Shown: piece by piece, positions 16,479 to 23,231 of the stretch | Numbering within the stretch: the first letter of the stretch is position 1 | How the letters are laid out: each line of letters starts with the position of its first letter | Source: Scybalomonas sp905214925 | GTDB lineage: Bacteria > Bacillota > Clostridia > Lachnospirales > Lachnospiraceae | DNA: 51,950 nt | Assembly (NCBI GenBank): GCA_905214925.1 | Contig: CAJMOB010000025.1 | Coordinates: 1-51,950, forward strand | Direction: 5' to 3' | Notes under the pieces: generated by a model | What the model saw: the letters and a program-made list of their open reading frames with translations, nothing else | The model's database searches: none | Told to the model about the DNA's origin: nothing | Made by a program: the position numbers and the translations under genes

Positions 16479-16688
16479 TCAAGTGTACTTTCTTATATTA
16501 ATCTATATGCTATGGAGTTATCATTAGTAAGAACAGCAAGTTATTTCTTCATGGTATATACGGTTGTAATATTAATATCAAGGCCGATTACAGGTCGAAT
16601 TGTTGACAGAAATGGTCCAAATTCTATTATATATGTAGCTTTTATTATCTTTGCTATTGGATTGATTACTCTTAGTTTAGCAACAGAT
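16479..16688 (+). pseudogene. MFS transporter internal fragment fused to the DUF3737 fragment
   Basis: About 70 residues (YINLYAMELSLVRTASYFFM, ISRPITGRIVDRNGPN, FIIFAIGLITLS) match the region of a major facilitator transporter around the loop with the GxxxDRxG motif and its flanking helices. It is in frame with the preceding DUF3737 piece but belongs to an unrelated family, so a deletion joined two genes. The stretch ends in a long hairpin. Confidence 0.72.
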
Positions 16689-16732
16689 AGGTATGGGAAT
16701 GAATATTTTATTTCCATACCTATCTGTTTTGT
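16683..16732. terminator. Hairpin between MFS fragment and rrf2
   Basis: Arms near 16683-16699 and 16711-16727 form about 17 pairs with one mismatch or wobble. A T-rich tail follows on the plus strand. It could terminate either side and is placed to end the minus-strand rrf2 transcript. Confidence 0.75.
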
Positions 16733-16742
16733 TATAAAGAGA

Positions 16743-17201
16743 TTAAAGATGAGAATTGCCAATTGTTTCTTGATAAAATTTTTCTGCTTTTTCATAGTAT
16801 AGGGTAATGATGTTTTCTAAAGAGATTTCCTTCATTTTATGTTCTGCAGCCTCTTGCACTTCATCATAATATTTTTGTAAGGAAAGCTGAATATTAATGC
16901 CTACACCACAATCAGGATTTGTTTGGGTGTCAAGGTGCAATAACGGTTTTTCACCTTCTACGGCACGATAGAGATCGAAAAGTGTAATATCAGAAGGCTC
17001 TTTTGCTAAAGAAGGTTTTGCGTGTCCAGTTACACTATTTAATAGCCCTGCTTTACGAAGTTTCATCATGATTTGTCTGACACATCCAGGATTTGTACAA
17101 ATGCTTTTAGCGATAGCTGTGCTACTTAAATCTGAATTTGAATTGGTTTTAATAAAAACTAATATGTGTACTGCATGACTTAATTTCATTGAATATTTCA
17201 T
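16743..17201 (-). CDS. Rrf2 family transcriptional regulator
   Basis: Winged-helix regulator of 152 residues. The N-terminus (MKYSMKLSHAVHILVFIKTN) and the recognition helix region with VRQIMMKLRKAGLL are typical of the YwnA/NsrR/IscR superfamily. Cysteines occur at 35, 40 and 98; the last, in NPDCGVG, lies where iron-sulfur or redox-sensing members carry ligands, but the three-Cys IscR pattern is not complete. It is transcribed away from the two sirtuin genes, separated by 252 bases, and may control them (inference). An AGGAGTG site precedes the start. Confidence 0.92.
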   Translation of the reverse strand: MKYSMKLSHAVHILVFIKTNSNSDLSSTAIAKSICTNPGCVRQIMMKLRKAGLLNSVTGHAKPSLAKEPSDITLFDLYRAVEGEKPLLHLDTQTNPDCGVGINIQLSLQKYYDEVQEAAEHKMKEISLENIITLYYEKAEKFYQETIGNSHL

Positions 17202-17335
17202 AAAAGTAACACTCCTTATTGTTCCAATATTTTTTAATACATATTTGACTTTATATTTGGTTCATACAGCAGGAAAAGTGCTGTTAATTTCATAATATCA
17301 ACAACTCAAAAGGAAGTCAAGGAATAAAAATGTAG

Positions 17336-17404
17336 TTGAAATTTTATAAAATCCATGTTATGTTTTATGATATAGCTGTTATTTATAAAATAACAACAAT
17401 TGGG
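17336..17404 (+). promoter_or_regulatory. Promoter and inverted repeat upstream of the sirtuin pair
   Basis: TTGAAA (17336-17341), a 17-base spacer, TATGTT (17359-17364). Downstream, near the expected start point, GTTATT (17388-17393) and AATAAC (17399-17404) form an inverted repeat with a 5-base centre that could be an operator. Confidence 0.5.
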
Positions 17405-17453
17405 AAGTAGTAACCTGTAACGAAAAAAAACAGATGAGAAAAGGAGTATAGAG

Positions 17454-18437
17454 ATGAGTTTTTATGAAGATTTAGTTATGAAGACACAGATGAACTATTC
17501 AAAATATTATCGTGTATATGCAGCAGGAAAGACAGTAGTTAAATTGAGCAATCGTTTGCCACTGTCTTATTCTGAGCAAATTCATGAATTTGCCCGCAGA
17601 GTAAAAGAGGCAGACTGCATTATAGTGGGAGGAGCTTCTGGTTTATCTGCCGCAGGTGGTGGTGATTTTTATTATGGGGATACACCGTCTTTTCGTAAGT
17701 ATTTTGGGAAGTTTGCGGATAAATATGGAATGAAGGGAGCTTTTGACGGCATGGGATATGCCTTTCAAACACGGGAGGAGTACTGGGGGTATTTAGCAAC
17801 ATTTTTGCATACGACACAAAGTGCTTCGGTGAGAAGTCCCTATTTTGATTTAGACGATATTTTAAAGAATAAGGATTTTCATATTCTTACGACCAATCAA
17901 GATACGCAGTTTATGAAGTTATATAAAGAGGAACAAGTCAGCGAGATTCAAGGAGATCATCGTTTCTTCCAGTGTTCTAGAACTTGTTGCGATGAAACAT
18001 GGGATGCGGTAAAACCAGTAGAACAAATGATTGAGGCTATGGGAGAAGGGACGAGTATACCAACAGAATTGATCCCTTACTGCCCACACTGTGGAGCGGA
18101 GATGTTTCCTTGGGTACGGGGGTATGGAAATTTTCTACAAGGAAGAAAATACGAGGAACAGTATGCGAAAATTTCTGAATATATCGAGAAACATGCAGAA
18201 AAGAAAATATTGTTCCTAGAACTTGGGGTTGGCCGAATGACACCGATGTTTATTCAAGAACCTTTTTGGAATCTAACACTTAGTTTACCAGATGCGTATT
18301 ATATTTCTGTGAACGCACAGCATGCTTTTCTACCAGAACAGATTGAGGATAAGGGAATTGCTATTCTTGAAGATATTGGCAAAGTTTTAAAAGATGTAAA
18401 TATAGAAATGCAGTCAAAAAATAAGTTGGAGGAATAA
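17454..18437 (+). CDS. Sir2 family protein, class M (SirTM)-like
   Basis: Sirtuins use NAD to remove acyl groups or to ADP-ribosylate proteins. The Rossmann motif GGASGLSAAGGG is near residues 59-70, TNQD is at 147-150, and the position normally held by the catalytic His reads Gln-Gly-Asp (166-168), as in macrodomain-linked (class M) ADP-ribosylating sirtuins. A zinc site is formed by Cys174, Cys178 or Cys179, Cys210 and Cys213. The ELGVGRMTP motif is also present. Class M genes usually sit with a macrodomain and a GcvH-like carrier; neither is seen here. About 50 extra N-terminal residues precede the core. A paralogue begins 4 bases after the stop. Confidence 0.88.
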   Translation: MSFYEDLVMKTQMNYSKYYRVYAAGKTVVKLSNRLPLSYSEQIHEFARRVKEADCIIVGGASGLSAAGGGDFYYGDTPSFRKYFGKFADKYGMKGAFDGMGYAFQTREEYWGYLATFLHTTQSASVRSPYFDLDDILKNKDFHILTTNQDTQFMKLYKEEQVSEIQGDHRFFQCSRTCCDETWDAVKPVEQMIEAMGEGTSIPTELIPYCPHCGAEMFPWVRGYGNFLQGRKYEEQYAKISEYIEKHAEKKILFLELGVGRMTPMFIQEPFWNLTLSLPDAYYISVNAQHAFLPEQIEDKGIAILEDIGKVLKDVNIEMQSKNKLEE

Positions 18438-18441
18438 GGGA

Positions 18442-19296
18442 ATGGAAAATAGATACCAAAAAGTTGTAAAAGTGATTAGAGATGCGGATGCAATCTTAAT
18501 CGGAGCTAGCAATGGGTTGTCTATCTCCGATGGATATCATATCTTTGCAGATAACGAGTGGTTTCGTGAAAATTTTGGAGATTTTAGAGTGAAGTATGGA
18601 ATACGAAATCTTTTACAAGGAATGTTTTTTGTGTTTTCCAGTCCAGAAGAACAATGGGGATTTTTTAGCCGTCTAGCCTATCGAGCTCATTATACACAGG
18701 AGCCTAGCCATATGATGAAAAATCTGTATCGTTTGGTATCAGATAAGGATTATTTTGTTGTAACCTCCAATGGAGAAGATCATTTTACTCCAGTTGGATT
18801 TTTACCAGAACGGATATTTGAGATGGAGGGCAAGCTGACAGAATACCGTTGTTCGAAGCAATGTCATGATATGGTATACAATAATAGGACAGATATTATG
18901 CGTATGGCAGAAGAAGAGAAAAATGGAGTTGTTCCAACAAAGTTGCTACCTCATTGTCCAAAATGTAGCAGCTTGATGGAACCTAATCTGCCAAAAGATC
19001 CATCATTCTTTCAGACGAGTGGCTGGAAGAAAAAAGCTTTGGAGTATCAAAAATTCACACAGAAGTATCACGACAAAAAGCTGGTGATTCTTGAATTTGG
19101 GATTGGTTGGTGCAATCAAATGATAAAGGTACCATTGATGAAACTAGCAGAAAAAGAGCCTAATTTTACCTATATAACCTTTAATAAAGGGGAGCTGTTT
19201 ATTCCAGAAGAAATAAAAGAAAAATCGATTGGTATCGATGATGATATTGCTTTCGCGTTAGAGCAGATTATGAAAGAATATAACTACATGGAATGA
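18442..19296 (+). CDS. Sir2-like paralogue with altered active-site motifs
   Basis: Second sirtuin-like protein, 284 residues, with the same outline as the preceding one: GASNGLSISDG (residues 21-31), CSKQC (Cys137, Cys141), CPKC (Cys172, Cys175) and LEFGIGWCNQ near the C-terminus. Key positions differ: SNGE (109-112) instead of TNxD, and Glu-Gly-Lys (129-131) instead of Gln-Gly-Asp. It may be a changed-specificity enzyme or an inactive partner of the first. The ribosome site GGAGGA lies within the end of the upstream gene, so the two are coupled. Its stop codon overlaps the start of a truncated regulator fragment. Confidence 0.85.
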   Translation: MENRYQKVVKVIRDADAILIGASNGLSISDGYHIFADNEWFRENFGDFRVKYGIRNLLQGMFFVFSSPEEQWGFFSRLAYRAHYTQEPSHMMKNLYRLVSDKDYFVVTSNGEDHFTPVGFLPERIFEMEGKLTEYRCSKQCHDMVYNNRTDIMRMAEEEKNGVVPTKLLPHCPKCSSLMEPNLPKDPSFFQTSGWKKKALEYQKFTQKYHDKKLVILEFGIGWCNQMIKVPLMKLAEKEPNFTYITFNKGELFIPEEIKEKSIGIDDDIAFALEQIMKEYNYME

Positions 19297-19607
19297 CAGC
19301 AGCAGAGAAAATTAGAGAAAAGGATACACAAGTAATCATTATGTTTGTTACCAATATGATTAATTATGCAATTCGAGGATATTCTGTAGATGCAATGGAT
19401 TATATATTGAAAACGATAAATTACTTTTCTTTTTCTCAAAAACTAGATCGCCCGATTGAACGAATAAATAGAAGAAAAAAACCAGTAATTTCCATTCCTG
19501 TATCGGGAGGTATGCATAAAATAGATGTATCAGATATTTATTACATAGAGAGCCAAGGACCTACTTTGTTATTTCAAACTCGAAAAGGAGAGATTTTCAT
19601 TGTATGA
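19293..19607 (+). pseudogene. LytTR response regulator fragment lacking both ends
   Basis: About 104 residues matching the second half of a receiver domain (QVIIMFVTNMINYAIRGYSV, DAMDYILK) joined to the first part of a LytTR DNA-binding domain (VSGGMHKIDVSDIYYIESQG). The phospho-acceptor Asp region and the rest of the LytTR domain are missing, and the conserved Lys-Pro after the receiver beta-5 strand reads Lys-Thr. It begins exactly at the stop codon of the sirtuin paralogue and overlaps the next fragment. It cannot be a working regulator. Confidence 0.82.
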
Positions 19608-19815
19608 TACGGGCAAATTAGTATACAATGCTATTAACCATATTAGGGTTTATGAAGCCAAGGAAACAACAGGACTCAACAATGTAGGAGGAAGTGAAAT
19701 TTTATCAACTTCACTCAGCAATGCTTTCTCACAGAGCTTTTATACAAATACATTCCAATGGTCAGAGGAAATTTGGGATTTCCGTGATATGACGACTGGT
19801 CCTAGAATTAAATAA
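19600..19815 (+). pseudogene. C-terminal fragment, possibly of a surface/adhesin-type protein
   Basis: A 71-residue frame with only a TTG start. The C-terminal motif SEEIWDFRDMTTGPRIK resembles the repeated W-DF...P-LK ends of GLUG-type surface proteins, but the match is weak. It follows the LytTR fragment with an overlap and is followed by a strong terminator, which fits the tail of a lost gene that kept its terminator. Confidence 0.4.
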
Positions 19816-19875
19816 AAATACTTAACTGATGAGAAACTTATCTGTCCCATTGTTTTAGTGTAAATTTTAAAAAGG

Positions 19876-19922
19876 AGTGTCGCTTCATAACAAAAATCAG
19901 TTGTGAAGAGGCACTTTTTTTT
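19876..19922 (+). terminator. Terminator at the end of the decayed region
   Basis: Arms 19876-19891 and 19900-19915 pair over 16 positions with several wobbles, followed by about eight T. Confidence 0.85.
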
Positions 19923-19983
19923 CCCATAAAAAGTTTTTCTGCATAGTTATATATATAAGAAAAAGAATATACAGGAGTTTTTT

Positions 19984-20751
19984 ATGGCTTATAAAATATA
20001 TTTAGATCCAGGACACGGAGGATATGATAATGGGGCACAATATAATGGAAGAAAGGAAAAAGATGATGCACTGCAGTTAGCATTAGCCGTTGGAAAACTA
20101 TTATCAGAAGAGGGATTTGACGTTCATTATACAAGAACGACCGATGTTTATCAAAGTCCGATAGAAAAGGCTCAAATTGCCAATCGAAATGATGCAGACT
20201 TATTTGTATCTTTTCATAGAAATGCAGCAAAAAGTCCTAATATGTATTCTGGTGTGCAGACATTACTCTATGATGACAGTGGAGTGAAGGCTGCTATGGC
20301 AAGAAATATTAATGAAGAATTGGAAAAAGTGGGTTATCAGAATTTAGGGGTTAGTGTTCGGCCAAATTTAGCCGTATTACGAGGAACAAAAATGCCAGCA
20401 CTTTTATTGGAAGTTGGATTCATTGATAGTGATAAAGATAATGAATTATTCGATCAGGATTTTAATGAAACAGCACAGGCAATTGCAGAAGGAATTACAG
20501 AAACGTTAAAAGAGCTAAAACCACGAACAGGATATAGCATTCAAACGGGGCTATTTCGAAATTATTCCAATGCAGGATACGAAGCAGAGCGATTAGAGGA
20601 GATGGGGTATGAGGTAAACATCGTACCTTGGAAAAATTATTTTGCTGTTCGTGTTGGAACGGTAGATACGTTAGAGGATGCAAAAGAATTAGAAAGGGAA
20701 CTTCGCCAAGCGGGCTTTGATACATTGATTGTGAAAGAGAATATGGCATAG
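19984..20751 (+). CDS. N-acetylmuramoyl-L-alanine amidase with SPOR domain
   Basis: Amidase_3 enzymes cut the bond between MurNAc and the stem peptide of peptidoglycan. Zinc-site motifs are DPGHGG (His11), a Glu in GRKEKDDAL, SFHRNA (His78) and LLEVGF (catalytic Glu). About residues 185-255 form a SPOR domain (YSIQTGLFRNYSNAGYEAER and VRVGTVDTLEDAKELERELR), which binds denuded glycan strands at division or spore septa. There is no signal peptide, unusual for a wall hydrolase; release by lysis, non-classical export or a mother-cell role are possible. It is a single gene after a terminator, with a weak ribosome site. Confidence 0.92.
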   Translation: MAYKIYLDPGHGGYDNGAQYNGRKEKDDALQLALAVGKLLSEEGFDVHYTRTTDVYQSPIEKAQIANRNDADLFVSFHRNAAKSPNMYSGVQTLLYDDSGVKAAMARNINEELEKVGYQNLGVSVRPNLAVLRGTKMPALLLEVGFIDSDKDNELFDQDFNETAQAIAEGITETLKELKPRTGYSIQTGLFRNYSNAGYEAERLEEMGYEVNIVPWKNYFAVRVGTVDTLEDAKELERELRQAGFDTLIVKENMA

Positions 20752-20793
20752 TTGTTTTTTAATATCATTTTGCGTTGTTTTTGAAAAAAGCAG

Positions 20794-20822
20794 TTGACAA
20801 AGGAGACAAAATCGGAGACGAT
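20794..20822 (+). promoter_or_regulatory. Candidate promoter for the gamma carbonic anhydrase gene
   Basis: TTGACA (20794-20799), 17 bases, then GACGAT (20817-20822). The -35 is perfect but the -10 is poor. Confidence 0.4.
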
Positions 20823-20851
20823 AAAAAATATGTTAGAGAAAGGAAAAAGGT

Positions 20852-21343
20852 ATGAGTGCTAAAATACATGAAGATGTAAAAATTGGAGAAGGAGCAATTG
20901 TAGTTGGAGATGTCACATTAGAAGAAGGAGTATCTATTTGGTATTATGCAGTTGTTCGAGGAGACGCAGGAGAGATTGTAATTCGAAAAAATACGAATAT
21001 ACAAGAACATGTTACGATCCACCAAAATCATGGAGGCAAGACTGTTATTGGAGAAGGTGTGACAGTAGGGCACGGTGCGATTCTTCATGGGTGTTCCATT
21101 GGAGATTATACCTTGGTTGGAATGGGAGCTATTATATTAGATGATACCGTCATTGGAAAGAACTGCTTGATTGGTGCTGGAAGTTTAGTTACTGGGAAAA
21201 AACAGATACCAGATGGAAGTCTTGTGTTAGGAAACCCAGCAAAGGTAGTTAGAGCTTTAACTGAAGAAGAAATTGCAGGAAACTATCGCTCCATGGAAGA
21301 ATATTTAGAGCTTCGAGAAGATATGATTTTGAAAAAAATGTAA
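20852..21343 (+). CDS. Gamma-class carbonic anhydrase-like hexapeptide protein
   Basis: Left-handed beta-helix trimer related to Cam/YrdA/PaaY. Conserved features are VVRGDAGEI, NIQEHVTIH, VTVGHGAILHGC and the tail GNPAKVVRAL. The three zinc-ligand histidines are in place: His in TIHQNH, and the two in VGHGAILHG. Length of 163 residues is typical. Members interconvert CO2 and bicarbonate or act as metal-dependent hydrolases or acyltransferases of unknown substrate. It is a single gene with no informative neighbour. Confidence 0.92.
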   Translation: MSAKIHEDVKIGEGAIVVGDVTLEEGVSIWYYAVVRGDAGEIVIRKNTNIQEHVTIHQNHGGKTVIGEGVTVGHGAILHGCSIGDYTLVGMGAIILDDTVIGKNCLIGAGSLVTGKKQIPDGSLVLGNPAKVVRALTEEEIAGNYRSMEEYLELREDMILKKM

Positions 21344-21352
21344 AAAATACAG

Positions 21353-21368
21353 TACTTGTATACAAGTA
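21353..21368. promoter_or_regulatory. Perfect 16-bp palindrome
   Basis: TACTTGTATACAAGTA is a perfect palindrome. Its core TTGTATACAA resembles GntR-family operators. It lies 10 bases after the carbonic anhydrase stop and about 80 bases upstream of the xpt promoter, so its target is unclear. Confidence 0.4.
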
Positions 21369-21393
21369 TTTGATAATTTTTGTAAGAAAGTCG

Positions 21394-21424
21394 AGGATTT
21401 CTTTTAAAATTCGAAAGAAATCCT
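21394..21424 (+). terminator. Hairpin after the carbonic anhydrase gene
   Basis: Perfect 11-bp stem (21394-21404 and 21414-21424) with a 9-nt loop. The T-tract after it is weak, so termination is likely but not certain. Confidence 0.55.
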
Positions 21425-21434
21425 TATAATTTAC

Positions 21435-21463
21435 TTGCAATCTTTGCTGATTCGATATATAAT
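21435..21463 (+). promoter_or_regulatory. Promoter of xpt
   Basis: TTGCAA (21435-21440), 17 bases, TATAAT (21458-21463). The transcript would begin close to 21470, at the left arm of the hairpin below. Confidence 0.85.
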
Positions 21464-21468
21464 TTCAA

Positions 21469-21527
21469 TACCCTCAATAAATAAGGGCATAAAAAAAGAA
21501 GTTTTATGCCCTTATTCATTGAGGGTA
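21469..21527 (+). promoter_or_regulatory. Long 5'-UTR hairpin at the xpt transcript start
   Basis: Arms 21469-21494 and 21502-21527 are complementary over 26 positions with a single A-C mismatch and a 7-nt loop. No T-run follows, so it is not an intrinsic terminator. The ribosome site GAGGTG lies about 20 bases downstream and stays free. Confidence 0.8.
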
Positions 21528-21556
21528 ATTTGAAAAAATAATTATAGAGGTGTATC

Positions 21557-22144
21557 ATGGAACTTTTAAAAGAAAGAATCCGAAAAGACGGTATTATAAA
21601 ACCAGGCAACGTTTTAAAAGTGGACAGCTTTTTAAATCATCAAATGGATATTGATTTATTTGAAGAGATTGGAAAAGAGTTTAAGAGACTTTTTGCTGAT
21701 TGCCCGATTAATAAGATTTTAACAATCGAAGCATCTGGTATTGGAATTGCTTGTATCGTTGCAAGACATTTTCATGTTCCAGTTGTATTTGCTAAGAAAT
21801 CACAATCAAAAAATATTGAGGGAGAAGTATACTCCACACAAGTACAGTCTTTTACTCATGGAAGAACCTATGATGTTATGGTGGCTAAAAAGTTTTTAAG
21901 TCCAGAAGATAATGTATTAATTATTGATGACTTCCTTGCAAATGGTTGTGCTCTTTTAGGATTATCTCAACTTGTATTTGATTCTGGTGCTACATTATGC
22001 GGAGCGGGAATCTGTATTGAAAAAGGTTTTCAAGTAGGTGGAGAAATGATCCGTGCAGCTGGTGTCCGTGTGGAATCATTAGCAATTGTTGAAAGTATGG
22101 ATCCAGAAACAGGGACAGTTGTATTCCGTGATGATGAAAAATAA
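21557..22144 (+). CDS. xpt: Xanthine phosphoribosyltransferase
   Basis: Salvages xanthine to XMP with PRPP in the cytoplasm. The sequence matches Xpt throughout: MELLKERIRKDGIIKPGNVL, LNHQMDIDLFEEIG, ILTIEASGIGIA, and the PRPP loop VLIIDDFLANGCALLGL. Length of 195 residues is standard. In many Firmicutes xpt is headed by a guanine riboswitch; none is recognisable here. Instead a long hairpin starts the transcript. It is a single gene between a promoter and a terminator. Confidence 0.96.
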   Translation: MELLKERIRKDGIIKPGNVLKVDSFLNHQMDIDLFEEIGKEFKRLFADCPINKILTIEASGIGIACIVARHFHVPVVFAKKSQSKNIEGEVYSTQVQSFTHGRTYDVMVAKKFLSPEDNVLIIDDFLANGCALLGLSQLVFDSGATLCGAGICIEKGFQVGGEMIRAAGVRVESLAIVESMDPETGTVVFRDDEK

Positions 22145-22162
22145 TAATAGATAGAATCTGAA

Positions 22163-22214
22163 TATAAAAGGCGAGAAGATACTGAATCGATAGTTCTTCT
22201 CGTCTTTTATATAA
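22163..22214 (+). terminator. Terminator after xpt
   Basis: Arms 22163-22178 and 22195-22210 pair over 16 positions with one wobble; the right arm ends in a T-rich stretch. Confidence 0.88.
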
Positions 22215-22493
22215 AGAGAGCCTAATTTTTTATTCAGAAGAAAGTGTGGATTTTATACTCGTTGCCACTTTAAGTTATTTCTAACAATCTATGACATACC
22301 TTGTGTTCGAGGAAGAGCATAGACTAAGGAAAAATGCTTGTATTACAAAAAATGTGAAGAATGTATGAAGCAGTTGAATTTTTTTACATTGTGAGATACA
22401 ATGAGACTATGTCAGTTAAAAGTATTCCTTTTTTAATAGGAAAAAGCAGTCCAAATTAGAAGAAAAATAATTTTTTTAAGAAAGGATATAACA
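22215..22493 (+). other. Intergenic region upstream of the cyclophilin lipoprotein
   Basis: No gene seen. Near the right side is an inverted repeat CATTGT-GAGAT-ACAATG overlapping a TTTACA that could be a -35 element, with only a poor -10 after it. The ribosome site is AAAGGATAT just before the start codon. Confidence 0.3.
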
Positions 22494-23186
22494 ATGATAA
22501 AGAAATTTTTAGTGACAGTTGGATTAATAACCGGAATGGTTGGTGTATTAGCAGGATGTGGAGGTATTACTGGGCAATCAACAGCCCCAGAGAAAACTGT
22601 CGATCAGTTAGCAATGCCAAAAAAGGAAGAAACTGTTGCTACTATCTCTGTAAAAGATTATGGAGATATTAAGGTGAGGTTTTTTGAAGAACAGGCACCA
22701 AAAGCCGTTGAAAATTTTGTAACCCATGCAAAAGAAGGCTACTATGATGGCGTTACCTTTCATCGAGTGATCAACGATTTTATGATTCAAGGTGGTGATC
22801 CAGAAGGCACTGGTATGGGCGGAGAAAGCATTTGGGGAACTGCTTTTGAAGATGAATTTAGCGAAGACTTACTTCCAATTCGAGGCGCTTTATGTATGGC
22901 AAATGCAGGAGCGAATACGAATGGAAGTCAGTTTTTTATTGTACAAGCAAAGACCGTAGAGGATGGTATGTTTTCTTCCAATATTTCTTATACAGAGGAA
23001 CAAATAAAGAAGTTTAAAGAAAATGGAGGAACTCCTTGGTTAAAAGGACAACATACTGTTTTTGGACAAGTGTATGAGGGAATGGATGTTGTCGATGAAA
23101 TTGCACAGACAAGTGTTGATGAGTCAAGTGCTCCAAAGAAACCGGTTGTTATTGATCATATTACAATAGAACAATATGAAGGATAA
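22494..23186 (+). CDS. Cyclophilin-type peptidyl-prolyl isomerase lipoprotein
   Basis: Extracytoplasmic foldase that speeds cis-trans isomerisation of proline bonds. The lipobox LAGC (Cys22) anchors it outside the membrane. The cyclophilin core is complete: FHRVINDFMIQGGDPEGTG, the SQFFIV motif preceded by ANAGANTNG, and HTVFGQVYEGMDVVDEI. An insertion of about 20 residues (SNISYTEEQIKKFKENGG) precedes the HTVFGQ motif. Length is 230 residues. It is transcribed alone and probably helps fold secreted proteins. Confidence 0.94.
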   Translation: MIKKFLVTVGLITGMVGVLAGCGGITGQSTAPEKTVDQLAMPKKEETVATISVKDYGDIKVRFFEEQAPKAVENFVTHAKEGYYDGVTFHRVINDFMIQGGDPEGTGMGGESIWGTAFEDEFSEDLLPIRGALCMANAGANTNGSQFFIVQAKTVEDGMFSSNISYTEEQIKKFKENGGTPWLKGQHTVFGQVYEGMDVVDEIAQTSVDESSAPKKPVVIDHITIEQYEG

Positions 23187-23231
23187 TAGCACTTAGAGAT
23201 ATCATAGCATTTCGATGAGAGGGGGGCTACT

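Noticed and set aside
21345..21556. Guanine riboswitch before xpt
   Set aside because: The conserved core words were not found and the promoter lies inside the region, leaving only the long hairpin in the transcript.
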